Origin: Bin87 sp964347975
Lineage (GTDB): Bacteria; Chloroflexota; Dehalococcoidia; Lucifugimonadales; UBA3495
Assembly: GCA_964347975.1 (NCBI GenBank)
Contig: CAYGAY010000015.1
Coordinates: 1 to 64,000 of the forward strand
Direction: 5' to 3'
DNA: 64,000 nucleotides
A program made the translations under genes and the position numbers. Shown here one piece after another: positions 51,484 to 60,236 of this stretch. Each line of letters opens with the position of its first letter. Within the stretch, counting starts at the first letter, position 1. The notes under the pieces were generated by a model. The model was not told where the DNA came from, searched no databases, and saw only the letters and a list, made by a program, of their open reading frames with translations.

Positions 51484-52050
51484 ATGTCCTGGATCCGCGA
51501 AACCGACGTTGCCGTCCCCGCCGTTATCAAGTGCATGTCCATCAATCCCGACCTCATGGCGGCGGTGCAAAACCTGAACCACAAAGCCACCTTTGGCTCC
51601 TCGGCCCTCACCCGCGCCCAGGAGGAGGCCATCGCCACGGTGGTTTCGCTGGTCAACCGCTGCCGTTATTGAGCGGTCGCTCACGGAGGGTTCCTCCGTC
51701 AACATTCCGGCGACCCTGTGTACTCCAGCCACATCATCCATGATTACAAGCAAGCCGAGCTGGACCCGCAAACCCGCGCCATCTTGGACTACGCCGTCAA
51801 ACTGACGTTGACGCCGGCCCTGATGCAGGAATCGGACGTGGCGGTACTGCGCGCGGTCGGTCTCACCGATGAGCAAATCCTTTCCACAGTGGCCATCACC
51901 TGCGTATTCAACTTTATGAACCGCCTGGCCGACGGTCTGGGCGTGGAAATTCCCGAGGGTCGGGAAGCCATCATGAGCCAGTGGCTTTCCGACGCCGCCA
52001 AGCAGGCCCAGGACTGGTTGCTCAGTCCACAGCCGATATCGGCGTCCTGA
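51484..52050 (+). CDS. AhpD-like peroxidase family selenoprotein (CxxU)
   Basis: The gene reads from ATG 51484 through a UGA at 51670-51672 to a stop at 52050: 188 aa. Reading UGA as selenocysteine gives Cys60-Arg-Tyr-Sec63 followed by AVAHGG, the C-x-x-C-x-x-x-H active site of AhpD-like proteins with the second Cys replaced by Sec. Upstream is LTRAQEEAIATVVSLVN and downstream LDYAVKLTLTPALMQESDVA plus FNFMNRLADGLGVEIP, both AhpD-like. Such proteins are peroxidase-related thiol enzymes. A hairpin with a GTT loop lies 17 nt after the UGA. Confidence 0.9.
51683..51699 (+). promoter_or_regulatory. Candidate SECIS hairpin in the AhpD-like gene
   Basis: ACGGAGG and CCTCCGT form a perfect 7-bp stem around GTT (51690-51692), which begins 17 nt after the UGA. 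Confidence 0.65.
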
Positions 52051-52070
52051 CCTTATCAACCTGCAACTCC

Positions 52071-52098
52071 GCAGGGGCGAGTAACTATGCGCCCCTGC
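52071..52098. repeat. GCAGGGGC-family palindrome
   Basis: GCAGGGGC (52071-52078) and GCCCCTGC (52091-52098) are perfect arms. It lies between the AhpD-like and SDR genes. Confidence 0.75.
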
Positions 52099-52118
52099 CA
52101 ATTTACGGGAGGTTCAAA

Positions 52119-52949
52119 ATGACCCTGCTTCCCTCTGGCCGTCCTCGCCTGCAAGATAAAGTCGCCATTGTCACCGGAGCGGGTTCCAGCGGCCCAGGCA
52201 CCGGAACCGGCAAAGCCGCCTCGATCCTGTTTGCCTAGGAGGGCGCCAAAGTTCTGCTGGTGGATCGCAACGCGCCGGCCGCCGAGGAAACGCTGGCTAT
52301 CATCCACGAGCAGGGTGGGGAGGCGTCAGTCATGGCCGCCGACGTAACCTCCGCCACCGATTGCGAGGCCATCGTGAACGCCGCCGTAGAACGCTATGGG
52401 GCCCTGCATATCCTCTTTAACAACGTCGGCATCACCGGGCCGGGCACGCCCACCGACGTGGAGGAAAGCGTTTGGGACAACGTGCTGGACGTGAACCTGA
52501 AGAGCATGATGCTGACCACCAAGTACGCCGCGCCCAGGATGATGGACGCCGGCGGAGGCAGCATCATCAATATGTCGTCCATCGCCGGCGTGCGGGCCGG
52601 CAGCGGCCTGGCCAGCATCCCGTATTCGGCTTCCAAGTCCGGCGTGATCGGGATGTCCGAGACGATGGCGGTGCATCTGGGCCGCGACAACATCCGCGTC
52701 AACGTTATAGCCCCCGGCCACATCTACACGCCGATGGTGGCCGGCGCAATGGCTGAGGAAACGCGGCAAAACCGGCGCAAGGCCGGCCCGCTTGGCGTGG
52801 AGGGCAACGCCTGGGACATCGCCTACGCCGCCCTGTTTCTGGCCAGCGACGAGGCCCGCTGGGTATCCGGCGTGGTCCTACCCGTGGACGCCGGCCTGCT
52901 GGCCGCCACGCCGTTGGCGATGTATTCCCGCATCAGGGAAGAGGATTAG
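52119..52949 (+). pseudogene. SDR family oxidoreductase with in-frame amber codon
   Basis: From ATG 52119 the frame reads RLQDKVAIVTGAGSSGPGTG, then a TAG at 52236-52238 (codon 40), then EGAKVLLVDRNAPAAEETLA to 52949. Both parts are one classical SDR: NNVGITGPG, IINMSSIAGVRAGSG, YSASKSGVIG and VIAPGHIYTP are intact. SDRs often have a Gln or Arg at this position (for example 'FAREGA'), so CAG to TAG is the simplest explanation. It follows the two selenoprotein genes. Decay, sequencing error or read-through are alternatives. Confidence 0.75.
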
Positions 52950-53042
52950 GTACCCTGTTCCCTCTGTCGTTTGAGCATGGCGCAGCAATCTTGCCGGCAT
53001 GGCCAGAGCCGTCGCGTATAGCGCTGTTAGTTTGGTTCGGGA

Positions 53043-54077
53043 CTAACTCGCCGGGCCATATGGGTTGTGCCATTCTGCCAGCATGACTTTTCGCTCCTCG
53101 CGTCCAGCGTTGCGCCAACGTTCGGCTCTGTCGTTTATTTGCTTTTGTACCCGCTCCTGTTCAGTGCGCAAGGTTTGACGATGACAAGGATAGCAGAGTT
53201 CGTAAATACCTACGTAACGCTCCGGTAGTTTTCGACCGCATTGTTCACAGTGTGATAATTTCTGGTAAAGCCAAATCTCGTAGCACTGCTGACACCGATG
53301 GTGATGCCATTGCTTGCGTATGAACCCATTGCTGCATTCGGAGCAATGCCGATGTTCCTCAAGGTAATGACCGGAGCAAATAGCGCAGTGTATATTGCCT
53401 GGCTTTTTACATTGATTGCAGATGTCACACTGGTTATGTCCCTGTGATTGACGTTGTTCGCAATCTTCGCATATTGGGTCAGGGCATGGGTAGTTGCTTA
53501 ACTTTCCTATTGGCAATGCGCCTGTAGTCAACGCACCTAATTGTTCTGCATTTGTCAGATGCAGTTCAAGCACGGGCAGCCCGATCTCTGCAACTGTGTA
53601 CTCAGGTTGGTGACTAACCACAATCTCAATCAGAATGGCGGCGGTATCGCCTGTAAGCAGCGTAATATCAGGTTGGATGCCCCGCTCCGGACAGGCTTCT
53701 TCCATCGCTACGCCGTCGATACGTCTTTTACCCAGCAGATCCCGGCAGTGTTCGTACTGGATGCCCCGACTGTGCTCCCTATACCCGGCGCAGTAGTGAC
53801 ACTGCCACCGGATAGGCAACGGGGTTGAGCCAGCGATAGCTTCGGTAATCCGTTGGTATAGCAGATGCTTGGCTGTGCTATGCAGCCAACTTTCACAAGC
53901 TGGCGCTGGGGCTAAATGGGCAAAGTGGTGTTGCCGGATTCTCCCTTTGCGTGCTACCAGTCGTGCGTCGCAACCGGGGCAGCGGCATCCGCACGCTTTC
54001 CCGCTGGGAACGTCCGCTACGTTCACCATACGCCCCGTGCCGTCCAGACCGTAGGGTATGCGTAAAGCGTTGGTCAT
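53043..54077 (-). CDS. CoiA-like nuclease with Cys-rich zinc ribbons
   Basis: This 344-aa protein has a CoiA-type N-terminus (CRCPGCDARLVARKGRIRQHHFAH), a nuclease-like centre (KRRIDGVAMEEACPERGIQP, then DITLLTGDTAAILIEIVVSH) fitting a PD-(D/E)XK arrangement, and a long C-terminal region with about twelve CxxC zinc-binding pairs (CEDCEQ, CDICNQC, CAICSGH, CSECSNG, CQQCYE, CEQCGR). Competence-related CoiA proteins act in DNA uptake or recombination; this one may differ. It is isolated between unrelated genes. Confidence 0.8.
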   Translation of the reverse strand: MTNALRIPYGLDGTGRMVNVADVPSGKACGCRCPGCDARLVARKGRIRQHHFAHLAPAPACESWLHSTAKHLLYQRITEAIAGSTPLPIRWQCHYCAGYREHSRGIQYEHCRDLLGKRRIDGVAMEEACPERGIQPDITLLTGDTAAILIEIVVSHQPEYTVAEIGLPVLELHLTNAEQLGALTTGALPIGKLSNYPCPDPICEDCEQRQSQGHNQCDICNQCKKPGNIHCAICSGHYLEEHRHCSECSNGFIRKQWHHHRCQQCYEIWLYQKLSHCEQCGRKLPERYVGIYELCYPCHRQTLRTEQERVQKQINDRAERWRNAGREERKVMLAEWHNPYGPAS

Positions 54078-54124
54078 CGCCGCAAGACTGCCATTACCAG
54101 CAAACGTGTGGCAATCTCGTCAAA

Positions 54125-55546
54125 TCACGAAACGGGCGGCCTGTGCTGCGCCCAGGGTTGGGCGTCCTCAAAGGCCGCCATGGCCCGCAGCACCTTGCCC
54201 TCGGCCCCGGACGGCCCCACGATGTGCAGACCGACGGGCAGGCCGGCGGCAGAAAATCCGCAGGGGACGCTGGACGCCGTTTGCCCGCTCATGTTGATGG
54301 GGAACGTGAAGGGCAGATAGCCCCACCACGGCTCCACCGACCGGCCGGCAATGCTGGTAGGGTGCTGGCCGATGGGGAAGGCCGTTACCGCCATGGCCGG
54401 CGTCAGCAGCAGGTCGTAGGTGTTGAAGAAATCGGCGAACCGGCGCTTGAGACGGTCAACGTAGGCCAACGCCCGGGACAGGTCGGCGGCGGTGTGCTTT
54501 GACGCCGCATCAAAGGTGTTCTGCACATAGTGGGTTAATTCGTCGCGCCGCTCCGGGTAGAGGTCGGCATAGGACGTGTAGGACGCCGTGCCGAACACAG
54601 TGGAAAAAGCGGGGAACGGGTCGCCGCCCTCAATCTCCGGCGCCGCCTCTTCGACGACCGCTCCCATTTCCTGGAAGACTTGGGCGGCGGCGCGGGTGAC
54701 CTGCACCACCTCGGGGTCCACGGCGGCGTAGCCCAGATCGTCGCTCCACGCGACGCGCCAGCCGGCTACTCCGCCCTCCAGCGCCGCCAGGTAGTCGGGT
54801 GGGGTGTCGGTCATGGTGTTGGGGTCGCGAGAGTCGGGGCCGGCCAGGACTTGCAGCAGTAACGCGGTATCGCGGACGGCACGGCTCATGGGGCCGCTCT
54901 GGGAGAAGTGGTTCACCGCCGGCCCGCCATAGCCGCCGTAGCGAGGCACCCGGCCCTGCGACGGCTTGATGCCGGTAACGCCGCTGAAACTGGACGGGAT
55001 GCGGATGCTGCCGCCGCCGTCGCTGCCGGTAGCCAGCGTACAGAGGCCGGCGGCCAGCGCCGCCGCCGCCCCGCCGCTGCTGCCGCCCGGCGTGTAGTCC
55101 GTATTCCACGGGTTGCGGCACGGTTCGCTGACCAGGTTCTCCGTAGTGCCCGACTGCCCAAACTCCGGCGTGTTGGTCTTGCCCAATATCACGGCCCCGG
55201 CCGCCTTCACCCGCTCCACCACGATTGAATCCATATCAGGCACACGATCACGGAAGATGGCCGAGCCCACGGTCGTCCTGACTCCTTTAGTCAACTCCAG
55301 GTCCTTGACGGAAATGGGGATACCGTGCAGTGGGCCGAGGTCTTCTCCGCGTTGAACCGCCGCGTCGGCAGCTCTTGCGTCGGCCAGAGCTTGCTCCGGG
55401 CATAGCGTAAGGTAGGCATTGAGTTGTGGGTTCAGTTCGCCGATCCGCTGGTAGAAAAACTCCGTGAGTTCCACCGAGGAAATTTCACCACTGGCGATCA
55501 TCCGCCGAATCTCGGTAGCCGGAGTGAAGGCGATTTCGGAATCCAT
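54125..55546 (-). CDS. Amidase (amidase signature family)
   Basis: This 473-aa Ser-Ser-Lys hydrolase has the catalytic Lys in HGIPISVKDLELTKGVRT, the signature GGSSGGAAAALAAGLCTLAT with the cis-Ser and nucleophile Ser, and GSDGGGSIRIPSSFSGVTG. It hydrolyses amides; GatA-like or indoleacetamide-type substrates are possible but not distinguishable. There is no partner GatC/GatB gene nearby. Confidence 0.94.
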   Translation of the reverse strand: MDSEIAFTPATEIRRMIASGEISSVELTEFFYQRIGELNPQLNAYLTLCPEQALADARAADAAVQRGEDLGPLHGIPISVKDLELTKGVRTTVGSAIFRDRVPDMDSIVVERVKAAGAVILGKTNTPEFGQSGTTENLVSEPCRNPWNTDYTPGGSSGGAAAALAAGLCTLATGSDGGGSIRIPSSFSGVTGIKPSQGRVPRYGGYGGPAVNHFSQSGPMSRAVRDTALLLQVLAGPDSRDPNTMTDTPPDYLAALEGGVAGWRVAWSDDLGYAAVDPEVVQVTRAAAQVFQEMGAVVEEAAPEIEGGDPFPAFSTVFGTASYTSYADLYPERRDELTHYVQNTFDAASKHTAADLSRALAYVDRLKRRFADFFNTYDLLLTPAMAVTAFPIGQHPTSIAGRSVEPWWGYLPFTFPINMSGQTASSVPCGFSAAGLPVGLHIVGPSGAEGKVLRAMAAFEDAQPWAQHRPPVS

Positions 55547-55593
55547 GACGCGCTCCTGTGATAGCGTGGGGCGGACGTAAAAACGGGGCTGGC

Positions 55594-55998
55594 CTATTCG
55601 GGTTCATCGTCATCGGCCAGGATTTTAGCCTGTTCCGGGGTGAGTGGAACGCCGCGCGCCTCTAATGCTCGTTGGATACGCTCGCGCTCCTCCCGCCGAC
55701 CCTCCCGCCGACCCTCCCGCCGACCCTGCGCCATGGCTCTTTTCTCAACGAACTCTTTTGCAGCGAAAAACACGATCAGTCCTCCATAGAGCGTCAGCGA
55801 CGTGGGAAACAGCAACAAGGTTGCGGTTATGATCACACCATCGTCCCGTTCCGTCAGCATTTTCAGATAACCCAGCAGCGGCGCCCTGTCACACGCCCGG
55901 CACTCGGTGAGCAGTACCGCCAGCAGCATACTAACGCTGATCGACACCGCCCCATCGAAAAATCGCCATGTTGGGCGTATGCCTTCATTGTCTCGCAT
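55594..55998 (-). CDS. Small membrane protein with Arg/Glu repeats
   Basis: This 134-aa protein has an N-terminal membrane helix (GAVSISVSMLLAVLLTE), a second helix (ITATLLLFPTSLTLYGGLIV), and a charged C-terminus containing a repeat of GRRE three times (QGRREGRREGRREERERI) encoded by a 12-bp tandem DNA repeat. The tail is a predicted helix. No family is recognised. Confidence 0.75.
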   Translation of the reverse strand: MRDNEGIRPTWRFFDGAVSISVSMLLAVLLTECRACDRAPLLGYLKMLTERDDGVIITATLLLFPTSLTLYGGLIVFFAAKEFVEKRAMAQGRREGRREGRREERERIQRALEARGVPLTPEQAKILADDDEPE

Positions 55999-56148
55999 TG
56001 TACCATCCTTGTCTCCGGGCCTTGATATCCGGCTATGTGCAGACCGAATCGTTGATTATCAGTACGCCGGCAGATCATTGGGGATGGTGTATAGTAGGCC
56101 CCCGTTACTCACCAGTACCAGCGTTGCGCAAACAGACTTAACCGTGCC

Positions 56149-57153
56149 ATGGCCACTGTCGGCATCATCGCCAACCCTGCAGCCAGCAAAGATATCCGCC
56201 GCCTGGTAGCCCAGGGCCGGGTGGTGCCGGACTGGGAGAAGGTGAATACCATCCGGCGCGCGCTCATCGGGCTGCAATCCACCGAGGTTGATAGAGTGGT
56301 GGCAATGCCGGACAGCGGTAACCTGTGCCGGCGCGCCGCAGACGATTCCGGCATCTCCATTCCCCTGGAAATGCTGCCCATGTCGCCCCTCTACACCGAG
56401 GGCGACACGATGCGGGCCGCCGCCATGATGGCCGAAATGGGCGTGGGCTGCCTCATCACCCTGGGCGGCGATGGCACGAACCGCGCCGTGGCCGCTGCCA
56501 CCAGCCGGATTCCGCTGGTGGCGATCTCTACGGGAACCAACAACATCTTCCCGGTGATGGTCGAAGGAACGTTGGCCGGCATCGCCGCCGGTCTGGTGGC
56601 TTCCGGGCTGCTGGAACTCTCGGATACCTCAGTGGTCAGCAAGACACTCCAGCTACGAGTGAACGGCGAGCTCCGGGACCTGGCCCTGGTTGACGTGGCG
56701 ATCTCCCGGGAGCGCTATGTGGCCACCCGCGCCATCTGGGACCTGGACACGGTGCATGAGGTGTTTCTCACCCGGGCGGAGCCGGCCGGCATCGGGCTAT
56801 CGTCGGTGGGCGGGAGACTGCATCCTCTGTCCCTTGCCGACGTGGGCGGTTTGCGCTACCAGCTGGCCCGGCACGCCGACGCGGACCCGCCGCCGGCGAT
56901 CACCGTGATTGCGCCGGTGGCGCCTGGCATTGTTGGACCGGCAGCCATCGCCGAGTGGGAACTGCTGCAAGAAGGGATACCGGTAGCGCTGGAACCTCGC
57001 TACTGTACGGTGGCGCTGGACGGCGAGCGTTCGCTAACCCTGACACCCGATGATGAGGCGGAAATCGTGCTGGCCAGAGACGGCCCACCGGTGGTGCAGA
57101 TCCAGCGCACCCTGCTCCGCGCCGCCCAACAGGGTCTGTTCAACCTGTCCTGA
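56149..57153 (+). CDS. ATP-NAD kinase family protein (AcoX-like)
   Basis: This 334-aa protein has IGIIANPAASKDIRRL at the N-terminus, the kinase GGDGTNRAVAAAT loop and ISTGTNNIFPVMVEGTLAG. This is the AcoX group of NAD-kinase-like proteins found with acetoin catabolism genes, but no acetoin operon is nearby. The substrate of this subgroup is uncertain. It overlaps the downstream TauE/SafE gene by 1 nt (TGATG). Confidence 0.88.
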   Translation: MATVGIIANPAASKDIRRLVAQGRVVPDWEKVNTIRRALIGLQSTEVDRVVAMPDSGNLCRRAADDSGISIPLEMLPMSPLYTEGDTMRAAAMMAEMGVGCLITLGGDGTNRAVAAATSRIPLVAISTGTNNIFPVMVEGTLAGIAAGLVASGLLELSDTSVVSKTLQLRVNGELRDLALVDVAISRERYVATRAIWDLDTVHEVFLTRAEPAGIGLSSVGGRLHPLSLADVGGLRYQLARHADADPPPAITVIAPVAPGIVGPAAIAEWELLQEGIPVALEPRYCTVALDGERSLTLTPDDEAEIVLARDGPPVVQIQRTLLRAAQQGLFNLS

Positions 57154-57896
57154 TGCTGGCCGGCTGGGAGCTGGTTATCGGGCTGGCCGCGCTGCTGTTG
57201 GGATCTTTCGTATTCAGCGCCGTCGGCTTCGGCATGGCTTTGGCAGCGGCGCCCATTCTCCTGTTGATTATGGTCCCCCAACAGGCGGTGGTGCTGGTCA
57301 ACGCGATGATAACGATTACCACGCTGCTGGTGCTGGCGCAGACTTGGCGGCGCCTGCGCTGGCGGGAGTCGTGGTTGTTTCTGGTCGCCGGGCTGCCGCC
57401 GGTTCCCTTGGGAGTGATACTCCTGAGCGTGGCAGCGCCGGCTCCGCTGCGGATCGCAATCACCACGCTGATACTGGCCATAGCGGTGATGAGTTTGTTC
57501 AACGTGCGAGTCCCGGCGGCGCGGACCCGTTGGAGCGCGCTGGGCTTCGGTTTCACCACCACTTTGCTCACCACCACGCTGAGCATTGGAGGCCCGCTGG
57601 CCGGCATCTATGCTATCGAGCAAGGGTGGCCCCGGGAAACGATGCGGGCAACCCTGGCGCTGTATTTCCTGCTGGCCGGCATGTTGGGCCTGGCCCTGTA
57701 TTTCGTCGCGGGCTTGTTCCCCGTGGCGACCGCTTACAACATCGGCGTTGGCATACCGGCGGTTCTGCTTGGCGCCATCGCTGGCGGCTGGTTAGCGCGG
57801 CGGATGAGCCAGCGCATCTTTCGATACGCCGTATTGTTCGTGATAATTGGTGGCTGTACGACCCTATTGGTGCGGGAGCTGGCTGCTCGCCTCTGA
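57153..57896 (+). CDS. TauE/SafE family sulfite exporter-like permease
   Basis: This 247-aa membrane protein has about eight TM helices, with GLAALLLGSFVFSAVGFGMA at the start and the duplicated pattern GFGFTTTLLTTTLSIGGPLA in the second half. TauE/SafE proteins export sulfite, sulfoacetate or similar anions. The stop-start overlap with the AcoX-like gene means translational coupling, but the shared substrate is not evident. Confidence 0.9.
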   Translation: MLAGWELVIGLAALLLGSFVFSAVGFGMALAAAPILLLIMVPQQAVVLVNAMITITTLLVLAQTWRRLRWRESWLFLVAGLPPVPLGVILLSVAAPAPLRIAITTLILAIAVMSLFNVRVPAARTRWSALGFGFTTTLLTTTLSIGGPLAGIYAIEQGWPRETMRATLALYFLLAGMLGLALYFVAGLFPVATAYNIGVGIPAVLLGAIAGGWLARRMSQRIFRYAVLFVIIGGCTTLLVRELAARL

Positions 57897-57932
57897 TTTG
57901 ACCTGTGCCGGACCAGGCCCTCCCCGCCCTTA

Positions 57933-59111
57933 TTAGCAGTTACCCATCTCGGTGAGCCGTCCTTCCCGCCACATTACGATGCCGCCCTTTATGGTGGCGA
58001 AGGTGTCCAGGCGCAGCTTGCCGTCCACGTTGTGACCGGCCATGTCATGCCAGACGAAGCGGCCCTGTCGTTGCTCCCATACGGCGGCGTCGCCCTCCAT
58101 GCCAACTCCCAAAGAGCCGATGCGGTCCTGAAGGCCGAGGATCTCCGCGGGGCGGCTGGTACTGGCGGTTATGGCATCGGCCAGGGGCATTCCCAGAGCG
58201 TGGAACTTGCTCACCAGGTCGTTCATCAGGTAAACGATGCGTCCCGGCGGCGGGACGTGGATGTCGGTACTGATGGTGTCTGGAACGATGCCCTGATCCA
58301 TGGCCGCCTTGACCACCTCAACGTCGCAGTGAACCCCCGCGTGGGCGACGTCCATGATGACGCCCCGGTCGGCGGCGGCGCGCACCTCCGGGCGCACCTT
58401 TCCAGCGTTGTCGAGCATATTCTCCGGCAGGCCATTGAAGGCATGGGTGGATATGTCTCCGGGGCCCAGGTGTTCCAGCACGTCCGGCAGGGGTATGGGC
58501 GTGCCGCTGACATGCACCATCAGGCTGACGCCGGCTTCGGTAGCGGCCTCCTTGGCCTTGGCCATGGCTTCGTGGGCGTTCCACCGGGCCACGGCGTCGT
58601 AGTGCATCCTCACCTTCACGCCGAACAGGAAACCGGGGTTGGCCTTGATGGCCTCCACCGTCTGACCCACGTCGATGATGCGCATATCGTGCAGGCCGCC
58701 GCCCAGTACGCGATTTGCGGCCAAGCCCACCGCGCCGATGTGCAGGAAGGCGATGAGCCTGGTGCGGTGGGCCGGGAACACGTAATCGCGCATGGCCCCA
58801 TAGTTGAGGAAGCCGGCGCTGCCCGCGTCAACGCCGGTGGTTACGCCGCTGCCGAGGCAGGTTTGATCGGCGTGGACGGCGCTGCCGCTGGCGCCGTGAT
58901 AGAAGTGGCCGTGCAGGTCGATGAGGCCCGGCGTGATCAGCTTGCCGGCAACGTCGATGCTTTGGTCGCCACTGGCCGGGTCGATGCGGGCAGCGACAGC
59001 GGCTACTTTGCCATCCTTGAAGGCGACGTCGCGGGGTTCGTTGCTGATGCCCTGGGCCGGGTCCAGCAGGTTGCCGCCGTTCAACACCAGGTCATAGGTT
59101 GCGGTGGTCAT
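57933..59111 (-). CDS. Amidohydrolase / metallohydrolase
   Basis: This 392-aa enzyme belongs to the dihydroorotase-like amidohydrolase superfamily. It has LITPGLIDLHGHFYHGAS (metal HxH), VKVRMHYDAVARWN where a carboxylated Lys or His could bridge metals, LMVHVSGTP, DISTHAFNGLP and a late DVAHAGVHCD. It is similar to the deacetylase-type uncharacterised group. The start at 59111 follows GGAGGGAT. Confidence 0.9.
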   Translation of the reverse strand: MTTATYDLVLNGGNLLDPAQGISNEPRDVAFKDGKVAAVAARIDPASGDQSIDVAGKLITPGLIDLHGHFYHGASGSAVHADQTCLGSGVTTGVDAGSAGFLNYGAMRDYVFPAHRTRLIAFLHIGAVGLAANRVLGGGLHDMRIIDVGQTVEAIKANPGFLFGVKVRMHYDAVARWNAHEAMAKAKEAATEAGVSLMVHVSGTPIPLPDVLEHLGPGDISTHAFNGLPENMLDNAGKVRPEVRAAADRGVIMDVAHAGVHCDVEVVKAAMDQGIVPDTISTDIHVPPPGRIVYLMNDLVSKFHALGMPLADAITASTSRPAEILGLQDRIGSLGVGMEGDAAVWEQRQGRFVWHDMAGHNVDGKLRLDTFATIKGGIVMWREGRLTEMGNC

Positions 59112-59129
59112 CGGAAACAATCCCTCCGG

Positions 59130-59603
59130 TCAATCCTCGTCCCAATAGTAGTCTTCGGAGGTCAGGTTTTCCTGCCACCAGCGGCGCAGGCGGGGCAGAA
59201 CCAGTTCCTTGGGTTTGCGGAAATCGGCTTCCACGAAGTCCAGGGAGTCGGGCAAGGGCTTGGCCTCCCATTTCTGGATGGCCTCGCGGACGAAGCGGCG
59301 CACCATCTCCGGGGAGCGAGCCTCCAGGCGGCCCAACTGATATGCCAGGGTAACCGCCATTTGCATCTGGCAAATCAGGGCATGGGCGTCTTCCTCGCGG
59401 ATGTTTTCCGGCATGGCTCCCGACTGGTCGATAAAGTCGTCCAGCACCTGCCCGATGATGAGCGGTGGGTCATTATCGTCCTGCTCCGGGAGGAACTCGG
59501 TGAGCCGGTCAGTGAGGTCGGCCACCCCCTCTTCAGGCAGAGCGTAATCGACCCATTGGTTGTCGGAGGTCTCTGAGTTGGGGGTGAACTGGTCTTCGCT
59601 CAT
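59130..59603 (-). CDS. Hypothetical acidic protein
   Basis: This 157-aa protein is acidic, with a C-terminal helical part (DAHALICQMQMAVTLAYQLG, LPRLRRWWQENLTSED) and no recognised domain. The start at 59603 is preferred, as AGGACG precedes it. It lies upstream of the amidohydrolase on the same strand and diverges from ybeY. Confidence 0.75.
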   Translation of the reverse strand: MSEDQFTPNSETSDNQWVDYALPEEGVADLTDRLTEFLPEQDDNDPPLIIGQVLDDFIDQSGAMPENIREEDAHALICQMQMAVTLAYQLGRLEARSPEMVRRFVREAIQKWEAKPLPDSLDFVEADFRKPKELVLPRLRRWWQENLTSEDYYWDED

Positions 59604-59672
59604 GGCATCGTCCTGTGGGGCAGAATGCCGTTTCATTGTATCACGCGGCTGGAGCGGCTTTATAATACGACC

Positions 59673-60218
59673 ATGCGCGTCCTTCTGCCCAACATCGCCG
59701 TTGCCGTAGCCATCGATCCGCTGGATAGTTACGACGATATTCCGGAACCGGTTTGGTTAGAGACGGCGGTGCGTTGCGGTTTGGCGCAAGTCCTGTATCC
59801 CGATGCCGCCGGGCAGGTCAGCCTGCTCCTCACCGATGACGCGAAGGTGCGGGAACTGAACCGCCAGTACCGCGGCCTGGACGAAACTACCGACGTACTA
59901 TCGTTCTCGGCTCAACACGGCGGCCATTGGCAGGGAGATAACGGGGATGCGCCCGATGCCGAGGGCGGGAACGCGGACTTTCCGATGCCCGACTACGAGC
60001 CGCCGCCGCTGGGCGACATCGCAATCTCGCTGCCGCAAGCGGCGCGGCAAGCCGAGGCCGCGGGCGTACCTCTGGAAAGAGAGTTAGCGCTGCTGCTGGT
60101 TCACGGCGCGCTGCACCTGCTGGGACACGACCATTTGGACGACGGGGCGCAGGCGGCAATGCAACGGCTGGAACAAGGGGCGCTGGCAGCGATTTTCGGC
60201 CAGGCTGGGGGTGAATAA
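59673..60218 (+). CDS. ybeY: Endoribonuclease YbeY
   Basis: This 181-aa zinc metalloprotein matures 16S rRNA and controls ribosome quality. The zinc-binding VHGALHLLGHDH motif is present, with VRELNRQYRGLDETTDVLSF ahead of it. A Gly/Asp-rich insert (GDNGDAPDAEGGNADFPMPD) lies between. TATAAT at 59661-59666 lies only 7 nt before the ATG, so translation may be leaderless. Confidence 0.95.
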   Translation: MRVLLPNIAVAVAIDPLDSYDDIPEPVWLETAVRCGLAQVLYPDAAGQVSLLLTDDAKVRELNRQYRGLDETTDVLSFSAQHGGHWQGDNGDAPDAEGGNADFPMPDYEPPPLGDIAISLPQAARQAEAAGVPLERELALLLVHGALHLLGHDHLDDGAQAAMQRLEQGALAAIFGQAGGE

Positions 60219-60236
60219 ACTTGCGGGAGCTGGTCG

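Noticed and set aside
6895..51672. Genetic code change with UGA read as an amino acid throughout
   Set aside because: Many normal genes here end in UGA (for example those ending at 655, 8655 and 15876), so UGA is a standard stop.
52236..52238. UAG read as pyrrolysine in the SDR
   Set aside because: Pyrrolysine is confined to methylamine methyltransferases and a few others; SDRs have none, and the site is not catalytic.
58032..59576. 514-aa open frame on the plus strand
   Set aside because: It is antisense to the amidohydrolase and the following gene and has no domain of its own.
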